From positions 1 through 33,914 of the forward strand of contig JARKQH010000033.1 of the NCBI GenBank assembly GCA_029974925.1: a stretch of DNA of 33,914 nt, written 5' to 3'. Shown piece by piece: positions 25,513-33,826 of this stretch; the stretch's first letter is position 1; every line of letters begins with the position of its first letter. The notes beneath the pieces were generated by a model, which saw only the letters and a program-made list of their open reading frames with translations, was not told the DNA's origin and made no database searches. Origin of the DNA: Verrucomicrobiota bacterium (GTDB taxonomy: Bacteria > Verrucomicrobiota > Verrucomicrobiia > Limisphaerales > UBA8199). A program made the translations under genes and the position numbers.

Positions 25513-26063
25513 TTCCCCGGCGCCCCGGCCGCCCGGCCGGCCTGAGCATCAAAACTCCCCTCGCCTGCAAAACAGGCCGAAGGACATCCCGATTCGGAAT
25601 CGGGACCACTGGCGGCCCGGTTTCCTTCGTTCCCATCAACTGTCCCCCTCCAGCCTGCAGCCTAAAGACTCCAGCCTGTCCCCTGCCCTGCCCGGAGAAA
25701 ACCAAATCAAATCAACGAACCCACCCGACGCGTCTCATGACAGGAAATTGCTTCTTGGGCGCCCGCCTTGTGTGAGCGCCCCGCGGGTGAGAGCAAAGCA
25801 AATTCCCGCGGCGGTGGCGAGCAGACCGGTTGGTTTGAAGCGGGGCGGCAAGGCTTTCGTGCTGCCTTTGACTCACCAAATGGTCTGACCGCATCCCGCC
25901 TCGCGCTCAATCAAATCCGGGTCTGAACCCAGTAATGGGCGCGAATCAACACGAATTCGTTTCAATGCAATCTGGCGGGCTGAAATGTACTGAAGGCCGG
26001 AGACGCCGAGGCGCAAGTTCGACTCGCCAACACTCCGGCATTTGTGCATAGTCCTAGCATCGC
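25513..26063. other. 551-base gene-poor stretch bordering the accessory cluster
   Basis: No convincing gene is seen. Short open frames on both strands around 25700-25900 are compositional and lack start sites or recognisable motifs. The stretch holds a palindrome at 25588-25604, a short direct repeat CTCCAGCCTG in the 25650s to 25670s, and an imperfect inverted pair GGAAATTGCT (25743-25752) and AGCAAATTCC (25797-25806), followed by CCCGCGG that pairs with CCGCGGG upstream. No integrase, tRNA or insertion sequence marks the boundary. Its right end should hold the promoter of the following cluster, but none is clear. Confidence 0.5.
25588..25604. terminator. palindrome downstream of the fumarase genes
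   Basis: CCCGATTC and GAATCGGG flank a single G, about 75 bases after the beta-subunit stop. It could fold as a 6-base stem with a 5-base loop. There is no T-run, so a terminator role is tentative. Confidence 0.35.
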
Positions 26064-27530
26064 ATGGCGAACCGACGCTCATTCAAAAGGGACGAAAGCT
26101 TCCTCGAAAAGCTCGCCATTGGAGCGATTGGCGCGCGCGCCGTCTTTGAGAGCCTGAAGCGCCAGGGTCATCGCCCCATCGAGCTGGAACGCGGGGCGAT
26201 GAGCTACAAGATTTGGAAGCAAATCAAGATCAAGCGGCTTCGCGTTCCAGACATCCTTTGCCTGCACTGCGGCACACGCGTTGAGGCTCGCGCGAAAACG
26301 CAATTGGAAATCAGCATGTCGCACTCGCTCTCCGACCCCGAGCGCGGCTGGGACAAGGGACTTGCTGAGAGGGACATGGTTGCACTTGCCTTGTGCGCGA
26401 AGTCCGGAGAACGGCCGATTGATTGGCAGGCGAGCGAACTGGTTCAATTCGTGCCCGCTGCCGAGTTGCGTAGAGCCTACGCTGAGAAGCGTGTTGTTCT
26501 CACGAAACCGAAGGGCGCTCAGGAGGGGTTTGAGTTGCGCGTCACCTGGCCTGCGGCCGTGGCGAGTAGCGATGGCGTTGTTTCCGCAGTTTCCGAGTCT
26601 CGCCTTCAGTTCCGACGCAGCTCGGATGCACGCATCATCAGCCTTGGCCTGAAGCGAGGCGAGATTTCGCTGTCGCCGCTCGTTCAAGCGGGCGATCAAG
26701 TTCGTGCTGGCCAAATCATCGCTTCTGTGGTTCCGGTTTCCTCCGCAATTCCATGCGCCGGAACGTCTGCCGAGAATCTGTTCTTCCAATTGCTTGGCTC
26801 GTCAGCGGTCGCGGACCGTTACACCGCCGCGAAAGCCCTGTCGCACATTCAGTCGGCAGGCGCTTCTCAAGCTCTGCTTGCCCGTGTCAATGACGACCGC
26901 GAGCACATTTACGTGCGGCTTGAGGCCGCCGCGGGTCTCGCGCGATCCGGCCATGTTGTCGGCATGGAATTCATACGCCGCACACTCGCCGACCAGTATC
27001 TCGAACATCGCCTTGAGGCGGTCATCATCCTTGGCGAAATAAGCTCAGCCGAGTCGGCACAAGCGCTGACGGCGGTTCTGCTCGACACCGATCAACACGC
27101 CGATATTCGGGCGGGCGCAGCATGGGCGCTTGGCGAACTTCAGCAGCCGGCGGGCGTTGACGCGCTGATTCAAGTCTTTCTTGAATTGGCAGAACCCATC
27201 CGCATCGAGGCCGCCCGCGCGCTCCACAGAATCGCGGCCGCAACCGGCGCAAACATTTCATCCAAATTCCCAACCGCCCAAGACGACCAACGCGCCGGCA
27301 TCGCTTGGGCGCTGAGCCGCTCCGGTCGCGTCAACGTCCCCGAACTGCTGCCGTTGATGGTGGACGACGATGCCCGCCGCTGGGTCGCCTACATCCTCGG
27401 CACACAGGACAGGAACGCCTTCCTGGCTCAAATCGAAGAACTCCGCCGCCGCGACCCGGAAGTTTATTTCGCCGTCACCGTGCTTTGGAAGATTCTCGCG
27501 AGCTGGGTTTGCGACTTGGAGGAATTCTAA
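26064..27530 (+). CDS. HEAT-repeat protein with unassigned N-terminal domain
   Basis: First gene of the four-gene accessory cluster, 488 residues. Residues about 1-165 form a domain I do not recognise. It has a helical start, then IKIKRLRVPDILCLHCGTRV with C66 and C69, followed by E74 and K78 and LEISMSHS. The order helix, PD, E, K resembles PD-(D/E)XK nucleases but spacing is not canonical, so this is a suggestion only. Residues about 197-224 (LKRGEISLSPLVQAGDQVRA, then GQIIA) look like the turn of a barrel-sandwich/biotinyl-lipoyl-like fold. Residues about 245-450 are HEAT-like helical repeats (RLEAAAGLARSG, HRLEAVIILGEI, IRAGAAWALGEL, IRIEAARALHRI), a protein-binding scaffold. No signal peptide. 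The methyltransferase gene begins two bases after its TAA ends. Confidence 0.75.
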   Translation: MANRRSFKRDESFLEKLAIGAIGARAVFESLKRQGHRPIELERGAMSYKIWKQIKIKRLRVPDILCLHCGTRVEARAKTQLEISMSHSLSDPERGWDKGLAERDMVALALCAKSGERPIDWQASELVQFVPAAELRRAYAEKRVVLTKPKGAQEGFELRVTWPAAVASSDGVVSAVSESRLQFRRSSDARIISLGLKRGEISLSPLVQAGDQVRAGQIIASVVPVSSAIPCAGTSAENLFFQLLGSSAVADRYTAAKALSHIQSAGASQALLARVNDDREHIYVRLEAAAGLARSGHVVGMEFIRRTLADQYLEHRLEAVIILGEISSAESAQALTAVLLDTDQHADIRAGAAWALGELQQPAGVDALIQVFLELAEPIRIEAARALHRIAAATGANISSKFPTAQDDQRAGIAWALSRSGRVNVPELLPLMVDDDARRWVAYILGTQDRNAFLAQIEELRRRDPEVYFAVTVLWKILASWVCDLEEF

Positions 27531-27531
27531 C

Positions 27532-28557
27532 ATGCGCCACTCGTTGCCCACACCGCTTTACACCACACAATGGGGCGAGGCCCACGTCGGCGATTCGCTC
27601 GAGTTGCTGCCGCTGCTTCCCCCGGAGTCCATTGACCTTGTTGTCACCTCGCCGCCGTTCGCGCTCCAGCGCAAGAAGGAATACGGAAACGAAAACGAGG
27701 ACGCACACGTCGAGTGGCTGCTGCGATTTGCCGAACCCATCCGCCGCGTGCTCAAGCCCACCGGCAGTTTCGTCCTCGACCTCGGCGGCGCTTACCAGAG
27801 CGGACGTCCCGTCCGCTCGCTCTATAACTTCCGCGTCATGCTCCGCCTGTGCGACGAGCACGGTTTCCATCTCGCCGAGGAATTCTTCTGGCACAATCCC
27901 GCCAAGCTCCCGTCGCCCATCGAATGGGTGAACAAGCGCAAGATTCGGGCGAAAGATTCTGTGAATACCGTCTGGTGGTTCTCGAAAACCGAGCATCCGA
28001 AAGCCGACGTGCGCCGCGTCCTCGTGCCCTACTCCGAACGGATGCAAAAGCTCCTGCAAGATGCCGCCAGCTTTTATCGCCCGAAGAAACGGCCGTCCGG
28101 CCACGACATCAGCGCGAACTTCGCCAACGACAACGGCGGCGCGATTCCTTCGAACCTCCTGCAAATCCCGAACACGGAGAGCAACTCCTCCTACCTGCGC
28201 CATTGTGCGGCCGGCGGCGTAAAGCCGCACCCCGCGCGCTTCCCGGAAAAGCTGCCCTCCTTCTTCATCGAATTCCTCACCGACCCCGGCGACACCGTGC
28301 TGGACATCTTTGCCGGCTCGAATACAACGGGCAGCGCCGCCGAGAAACTGGGCCGCCGCTGGCTGGCGTTCGAGAAAGACCGCGCTTACTTGGCCGCGTC
28401 CGCCTTTCGTTTCATTGACGAACTGCCGGCGGACGATCTCCAGACCCTGTGGAGTCGTCTGCGCTCCGACGCATTGCCCATTGCGGTGGATCGGCAACAG
28501 CGCGAAATGGTGCTTGCGGAAACTGCGCCGCGCTACGCCGCGAAGCGGAAGCCTTGA
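27532..28557 (+). CDS. beta-class DNA N4-cytosine methyltransferase, PvuII-like
   Basis: S-adenosylmethionine-dependent DNA methyltransferase of 341 residues. Motif IV TSPPF lies early (about 39-43) and the cofactor motif I DIFAGSNTTG lies late (about 261-270), giving the beta-class order. SPPF rather than DPPY favours N4-cytosine methylation. The stretch FALQRKKEYGNENEDAHVEW and later FFWHNPAKLPSPIEWVNKRK recall M.PvuII and relatives as I remember them; the exact target site cannot be inferred. No matching restriction endonuclease adjoins it. It starts one base after the HEAT gene stop, so the two are surely co-transcribed. The next gene, an SNF2 helicase, starts 131 bases later. Confidence 0.88.
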   Translation: MRHSLPTPLYTTQWGEAHVGDSLELLPLLPPESIDLVVTSPPFALQRKKEYGNENEDAHVEWLLRFAEPIRRVLKPTGSFVLDLGGAYQSGRPVRSLYNFRVMLRLCDEHGFHLAEEFFWHNPAKLPSPIEWVNKRKIRAKDSVNTVWWFSKTEHPKADVRRVLVPYSERMQKLLQDAASFYRPKKRPSGHDISANFANDNGGAIPSNLLQIPNTESNSSYLRHCAAGGVKPHPARFPEKLPSFFIEFLTDPGDTVLDIFAGSNTTGSAAEKLGRRWLAFEKDRAYLAASAFRFIDELPADDLQTLWSRLRSDALPIAVDRQQREMVLAETAPRYAAKRKP

Positions 28558-28688
28558 ACTCGTTCGACCCGGCTTGGCGGCTGAGTGTCGCCGATGAGAT
28601 CTGATGCGTTTCGACGCAAAGACCCCGAAGGCACGACGAATTTCGACAGACTTGAGGAACGACGGCGAGAAAAGGCATACTCACGACG

Positions 28689-31600
28689 ATGGCATTCGCA
28701 GCTGGCCATACAGTGTTTGAGCTGAACAACCCGGGAAGGGGCGCTGGTCGTTTGACGGGTCGCCAGCAGACACGAGCAGGCGTCGTGTATTGGGAAGTGA
28801 CATTTGGACCAAATGAACGACGTTTTATTGCGGAGGCCTTTCTTCAGCCGTTCGGCGACCAAGACTGCAGCGCTGAAGAACTTGTCCGGCGCGGAATCTT
28901 CGGAAAAGCGGACGATCTAAGGCGGCTGTTGACCTTCGAGAAGCTCAAGGGAACGCTCCACGACTTCATCTATTCGATGGAAGCGGCGCGGATTGATTTC
29001 CTCGAATACCAGTTTAAGCCTGTCCTTGCGTTCATCAATTCGCCGACAGAGCGGTTGCTCATCGCGGATGAAGTTGGCTTGGGCAAGACGATTGAGGCCG
29101 CGCTCATCTGGCTGGAACTTCAGGCGCGGCGCGATGCCCGCCGGCTTTTGGTGGTTTGCCCGAAGATGCTCGCCCCCAAGTGGCGCATGGAGCTTCGTCA
29201 GAAGTTTGGGATTCAGGCGGAAATCGGCAACGTGGACCGCATGCAGCAGGCGCTTGCCGATGTCCGGCAGGAGGGAGAAGCGTGCTCCTTTTCCTGGATC
29301 TGCACTTACTCCGGGCTGCGTCCAGTCAGGCGTGACCTGATCCTTCTCGACGACCCGGAAGTAGAGGATTTGTCTGAACGTGGTCGGCTTTGCAGCGTGT
29401 TTCAGAATTGGGAGTCCAACTGTCCGCTTTTCGATTTGGCGATCTTCGATGAAGCGCACCATATGCGCAATCCGGCAGCAACTACTTTCCGGCTCGGCTC
29501 TGCAATCGCCAATGCAGCGAATGCACTCTTGCTCGTGTCGGCGACGCCAGTGAACAATACCAGCACCGATCTGTTCACGCTGCTTCGACTCCTCGATCCA
29601 GATTTCTTCTCGAACGAAACTGTGTTCAATGAATTGCTCGACAAAAACCGACCGGCGTTGCAGGCGTCCTTGGCACTCGGCCAGTCCAATTTCGTCCAGG
29701 CGGCAGAGGCTTTGTCCCGGTTGCGGCAAAGTCCTTTCGTCGGCAATTCGGAATTGCTTCGACAGGCAATCGAGCAGGTTCAGGCTCTCAAGCCGGGCGA
29801 TCATGCCGGAGTGCTCACCGTCATGGAGACAATCGAAAAGCTCAACATCGTTGGTCGTTACATTTCCAGAACACGCCGTGTTCAGGTCAAGGAGCGACGG
29901 CCAGTTCGTAAGCCCCTGATTCTTCGTGTTGAGTTTAACGAGCAAGAGATGCGGTTCTATCGCACGGTTACGTGGCTGGTCCGACGCCGGGTGGAAGCGG
30001 CTGGCGGTGGATTTCCCGCGTTCCATCTGATCTTACCGCAGCAAAGGACCGCGAGTTGCATTCCGGCGATGGTGCAGGCGGTTCGAAATGGTGATTTGGG
30101 TGATCCGGCTGAGCTGCTTCACGAAGCGTTCGACTTGGAATTGGATGCTGATGAGGAAATGCCGGCGGAATCATTCGATGACGACATCGTCAGTTGGCTC
30201 CGCGAATACGATTTCGAGGCGAATGATTCAAAGTTTTATGCTCTCAGAAAGTTGCTGGTTGAACAACTGGCAGATGAGAAGATCATCATTTTCGCCTACT
30301 TCAAGGCTACGCTGCGATACCTCCAGAGGCGACTTCTCGCGGAAGGAATTGGCTGCGCTTTGATTCACGGCGATCTCAATGATGACGAACGTGCGGCGGA
30401 GATGGAGTCGTTCCGCGAGAAGGCTGAAGTTCGCGTCCTTCTCTCGTCGGAGGTCGGCAGCGAGGGTATTGACCTTCAGTTTTGCCGGGTCGTCGTGAAC
30501 TACGACCTGCCGTGGAATCCAATGCGTGTCGAGCAGCGCATTGGCCGTATTGACCGCGTCGGCCAGAAAGCGGAGCGGCTAACGATTGTCCACTTCAAAG
30601 TGAAGGACACGGTCGAGGAACGGCTCTACGATAAACTGCACAGCAAACTCCGCGTGTTTGAAGAAAGCATCGGCGAACTCGAGCCGGTTTTGGGAGAGGA
30701 AATTCAGCACTTGACGATAGAGTTGCTCAGTCGCGACCTGTCGCCGGAAGAAGAGGAGAGGGTGATCGAGCGCACACGAATGGCGATTGAGAACAAGCGT
30801 CGCCTGGTAAAAGACTTGGAGTCACAAGGAGAAAACCTCCTCGCGCACGCCGACTACATCGCCTCGCAAGTCAACCGCAACCGCAGCTTGGGCCGTTACA
30901 TCACAGCGCATGAACTCAAGAGCTACATCGCGGACTTTTTTAATCGCAACTACAAAGGGTGCGTTCTCCAGTGGGATTGGCCACAGCCCGACTGCTTCAC
31001 GCTCGAACTCACACACAATGCTCACGACCGCCTGAAAGATTTTGTCGACAATCAGCGACTGAAAGCGCCACCGGAATTGCACTCGCGGAAGATCGTGGCA
31101 ACGCTCAACACTGAAGTTGCGCAAACGACGCGCCTTTCGCAAACCGGCCAATCAATTCTGCTCGTCACGCATCAGTCGCCGCTGGTGAAGTGGATCACCG
31201 ACGAAAACCTCCGCGCTGAGAACGTGTTCTTCGGTTTGTCGGCGACGCGGCTGCGAAGTAGCGAATGGGCGCAAGGCGTTTATGTTTATCGTGTCGAGCG
31301 ATGGAAATTCACCGGCTTGCGAAGCCGGGAACACCTGGCCTACGGCGTCTCAATGCTGGCAGAGGGTTCACTTCTTGACCCTGACGCAGCGGAACGATTC
31401 TTCCAGAGTGTAACAAGGGATGCGGAGACATGGCATGAGCCGAGGATCGAAGCCGAAGCTGTGCTCGCCCAATTCCAGCTAATTGACGAAGACCTTCGTC
31501 AGCGTTTTGAACAAATTCACAAGCAGTATGTCGCAGAGAACGCTGACACGTTGGCGATCCATAAGGCGCAAGTGAAAAGCCATTTCCAACGCCGATTGGC

Positions 31601-31790
31601 AGCGAACCAGCAGCGTATCCAGACCTTGCGAATGCGCGGACGCGCAGGGCACATGATTGCGCTCGTGGAGGCGAACATTAAAAAAGACGGGCTTCGCCTC
31701 GAAGAAAAGCTCCACAGCTTGAACGCGAAGGCAAGAACCGGCAGCGACTTCAGCCAGGTGGCCAGCGGCATTGTGGAGGTCCAACGATGA
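28689..31790 (+). CDS. SNF2/RapA-family helicase-like ATPase
   Basis: Double-stranded DNA translocase-type superfamily 2 ATPase of 1033 residues. Helicase motifs in order: motif I ADEVGLGKTIEAAL (about 127-140), motif II DEAHH (about 254-258), motif III SATPVNN, motif V LLSSEVGSEGIDLQF, motif VI QRIGRIDRVGQ (about 615-625). The N-terminal 100 residues and the C-terminal 350 are family-specific; the C-terminus is rich in charged helices. No nuclease motif is obvious. It most resembles the RapA/HepA-like group, which includes DrmD of DISARM. An ATGA overlap couples it to the next gene. By eye, codon use is less GC-rich than in the core genes to the left, hinting at acquisition. Confidence 0.9.
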   Translation: MAFAAGHTVFELNNPGRGAGRLTGRQQTRAGVVYWEVTFGPNERRFIAEAFLQPFGDQDCSAEELVRRGIFGKADDLRRLLTFEKLKGTLHDFIYSMEAARIDFLEYQFKPVLAFINSPTERLLIADEVGLGKTIEAALIWLELQARRDARRLLVVCPKMLAPKWRMELRQKFGIQAEIGNVDRMQQALADVRQEGEACSFSWICTYSGLRPVRRDLILLDDPEVEDLSERGRLCSVFQNWESNCPLFDLAIFDEAHHMRNPAATTFRLGSAIANAANALLLVSATPVNNTSTDLFTLLRLLDPDFFSNETVFNELLDKNRPALQASLALGQSNFVQAAEALSRLRQSPFVGNSELLRQAIEQVQALKPGDHAGVLTVMETIEKLNIVGRYISRTRRVQVKERRPVRKPLILRVEFNEQEMRFYRTVTWLVRRRVEAAGGGFPAFHLILPQQRTASCIPAMVQAVRNGDLGDPAELLHEAFDLELDADEEMPAESFDDDIVSWLREYDFEANDSKFYALRKLLVEQLADEKIIIFAYFKATLRYLQRRLLAEGIGCALIHGDLNDDERAAEMESFREKAEVRVLLSSEVGSEGIDLQFCRVVVNYDLPWNPMRVEQRIGRIDRVGQKAERLTIVHFKVKDTVEERLYDKLHSKLRVFEESIGELEPVLGEEIQHLTIELLSRDLSPEEEERVIERTRMAIENKRRLVKDLESQGENLLAHADYIASQVNRNRSLGRYITAHELKSYIADFFNRNYKGCVLQWDWPQPDCFTLELTHNAHDRLKDFVDNQRLKAPPELHSRKIVATLNTEVAQTTRLSQTGQSILLVTHQSPLVKWITDENLRAENVFFGLSATRLRSSEWAQGVYVYRVERWKFTGLRSREHLAYGVSMLAEGSLLDPDAAERFFQSVTRDAETWHEPRIEAEAVLAQFQLIDEDLRQRFEQIHKQYVAENADTLAIHKAQVKSHFQRRLAANQQRIQTLRMRGRAGHMIALVEANIKKDGLRLEEKLHSLNAKARTGSDFSQVASGIVEVQR

Positions 31791-33325
31791 GCGCACGATT
31801 CCTCAAAGCTCTACGGGACGCCGTCCGGCGCGGGATTGCGACATTCAGGTCGCTGTTTGCGCCGCAAGGACAAGAGCCAAAATCCGGGACAAAGGCGGGC
31901 GCAGTCCCGGCGGAAGAACCGCCAACTCCTGGAGGGCCGACTCCGCCACCTGCCAAAGAACATCTTCCGGCCATTCTCGCTCCTCGACGGGCCGTGCGTT
32001 TATGGAACATCGGGCTGGACTTTGGGACGGCTTTCACGAAAAGCATCGTGCGAAATCTTGCCACGGATGAAGCATTCATCGTCCCGCTTGGCTCACCACC
32101 ATATTTCTTTCCTTCTGAAGTGCTCTGCGGCAATGGCAGCTTTTGCATTTGCGGCGATTCCATGTCTGGAGCTCAAGCCCGAACTATCAGACATCTCAAA
32201 ATGGTTTTGGGGGATACAGCTCGCGAACAGCCGAATGGCGCGTGGCTTGCAGAGTTTGCCCGCGAAACTGACTCCGTGAACGATGGCGAACTGAAAGAAC
32301 GAGCAGAACATTTTACCGCCTACTTTCTCGCCCGCGTCATCCAAGAGGCGAAGGCCTTCATTCTCCGACAAACGCCCGATTTTGACGAAGCGGCGGGAGA
32401 CCGCTGGATGGTGAACATGGCTGTTCCTGTGGCGCACGCCCAAGATAATACGGTTGCCCACGCCTTCGAGCGCTGCCTGCGCCGCGCGTGGTTGCTTTCG
32501 CGTGAGCCGAACCTGGTCCGCATGACCTCACAGGAGATCGAAACGGCGCTTCGCAATCGCGAAGACGATGGAACGGACATGGGCTGCTACATTTACCCGG
32601 AAGTAAGCGCGAACGTGCAATCCTACATCAAATCGCGAGCAGGCGCAGACGGACTCTACCTCTTCACAGATGTTGGCGCTGGCACGGTGGACTTGAGCGT
32701 CTTCATCTACTACGTCCATCAGACCAACGACCGTCCGATCTCTTACGTTTCGGCCGGCGTCGTGCCGCTCGGTTCGTCACAAATCGAGATACGGACGGCA
32801 GAGAGACTGATTCGCGATCAGCCGGGAAGTGGTCTCGTTGAGCTTCGAGAGCAAATCCGGTTGGTGAAAGAAGGCCAACGCAACGGAGAGCCGAATTTGC
32901 TCGCTGCCATGCGTGCTGCAGAACAGGCAATCGAGGACCAGTTATTCGAGCACGCAGCGCCTGTACTGCAAAACGCCCGTTCCAGAATCCGCGGATCACA
33001 GTGGCGCACGCTCAAGGTCCTTTTCGGTGGAGGCGGAGCGGACGCGCTGCTTTACCGTCGCGCTGTAAAGCGTTGGTTTGAGCAATTCAGCTTCTTCACG
33101 CCAGAGCAGACGCCGATACCGCTGCCGCCAGATTTGCGGTGGCCGCCGAGCATTCCTGAAGCGAACCGAGCGCAACTCTTTCGCCGATTCTCAGTCGCGT
33201 ATGGCCTTTCATTCGACAGGGCCAATCTTGAAGATCACCGCTTTCCTTCAGATGTTGGCCCTCTGCCCCGACCAGCTGAGCCACCACCCGAGCGCCCGCA
33301 AGCGCCAACGATGGACGAATGCTGA
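31787..33325 (+). CDS. Hsp70/actin-fold ATPase-like protein
   Basis: Protein of 512 residues with an actin/Hsp70-type nucleotide-binding fold: phosphate-1 loop NIGLDFGTAFTKS (about 73-85), phosphate-2 loop FTDVGAGTVDLSVF (about 291-304) and adenosine loop VLFGGGGADALLY (about 410-422). A basic, Pro-rich tail of about 70 residues precedes the fold. No canonical DnaK substrate-binding domain follows; the C-terminus is a short Pro-rich tail. It is therefore an Hsp70-like ATPase and not a general chaperone. Its ATG overlaps the helicase stop by four bases, suggesting the two proteins are made together and interact. Role unknown; ATP-driven assembly or switching of the helicase is an inference. 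Confidence 0.85.
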   Translation: MSARFLKALRDAVRRGIATFRSLFAPQGQEPKSGTKAGAVPAEEPPTPGGPTPPPAKEHLPAILAPRRAVRLWNIGLDFGTAFTKSIVRNLATDEAFIVPLGSPPYFFPSEVLCGNGSFCICGDSMSGAQARTIRHLKMVLGDTAREQPNGAWLAEFARETDSVNDGELKERAEHFTAYFLARVIQEAKAFILRQTPDFDEAAGDRWMVNMAVPVAHAQDNTVAHAFERCLRRAWLLSREPNLVRMTSQEIETALRNREDDGTDMGCYIYPEVSANVQSYIKSRAGADGLYLFTDVGAGTVDLSVFIYYVHQTNDRPISYVSAGVVPLGSSQIEIRTAERLIRDQPGSGLVELREQIRLVKEGQRNGEPNLLAAMRAAEQAIEDQLFEHAAPVLQNARSRIRGSQWRTLKVLFGGGGADALLYRRAVKRWFEQFSFFTPEQTPIPLPPDLRWPPSIPEANRAQLFRRFSVAYGLSFDRANLEDHRFPSDVGPLPRPAEPPPERPQAPTMDEC

Positions 33326-33450
33326 GAGGATCTCGATTCCTCACCCCGGCCCTTGTTCAGCGTAAGCGCTGGCGCACAGCCAGCATCGCACAAAGCACTT
33401 TAAACGATTCCTTCACAGTCCTGTTCTCTCGGCAACCTCGCCAGTGCCCA

Positions 33451-33483
33451 GGTTCCCGCCGCCATGGCTAAGGCGGCGGAACC
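33451..33483. terminator. strong hairpin after the accessory cluster
   Basis: GGTTCCCGCCGCC (33451-33463) and GGCGGCGGAACC (33472-33483) pair over 12 bases with one bulged C and an 8-base loop. It lies about 125 bases past the Hsp70-like gene. No T-run follows. It may terminate the cluster transcript or be a repeat end. The bases between 33326 and 33541 otherwise show no gene. Confidence 0.5.
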
Positions 33484-33541
33484 GTAACCGGCGACCGGCG
33501 ACACCGCCGTCCATACCAAGCCACCAGGCCGCTGGAGATGA

Positions 33542-33826
33542 ACTTGGTTCGTTCCCGAAGGTCACGGCGATCTCCTGCGCGAATTACCGAGTTTGCCCTC
33601 CCGCCGGGCCATCCTTCTCGGCTGGGGCGCACCAGCGCCGGTTCTCGTCGAGCTGAAGGAATTGCCTGACGAGCACCGACCACACTCACCCGACCCCAAG
33701 TTTTGGGATATTTGGACTGGCGCGCAGCCCTGCGGCCTGGATTGGTCCGAGATCGCAAGTGCGTGGCAGGAGCCACAGAAGGATTCTGGACAGCAGGGAG
33801 GAGATCAAGACGGCCAACTCGAATGA
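33542..33826 (+). pseudogene. C-terminal remnant of a HerA/DUF87-type ATPase (probable)
   Basis: An open stretch of 94 codons, preceded in frame by TGA, reads as a protein C-terminus: LLRELPSLPSRRAILLGWGA, then PAPVLVELKELPDEHRP, then FWDIWTGAQP and LDWSEIASAWQ before the stop at 33826. The pattern of a short helix, a strand with GRA(I/V)L-type start, a PVPV-type strand and an HRP tail is the usual ending of HerA-like ATPases in accessory islands, as I recall it. The rest of the gene, including Walker motifs, is absent upstream, so this is probably a decayed fragment. A short expressed protein starting from TTG at 33593 cannot be excluded. Confidence 0.45.

Noticed and set aside
25707-25910. 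Small minus-strand genes in the gap before the accessory cluster
   Set aside because: Two overlapping frames of 60-67 codons in different phases, no ribosome site, and basic low-complexity translation.
26064-33325. Assignment as a DISARM or BREX system
   Set aside because: A methyltransferase and an SNF2 protein fit DISARM only in part; DrmA, DrmB and DrmC are not seen. PglZ, BrxC and BrxL of BREX are also absent.
31787-33325. Calling the gene dnaK
   Set aside because: The nucleotide-binding loops match Hsp70 but no DnaK substrate-binding domain follows and no dnaJ or grpE is near.
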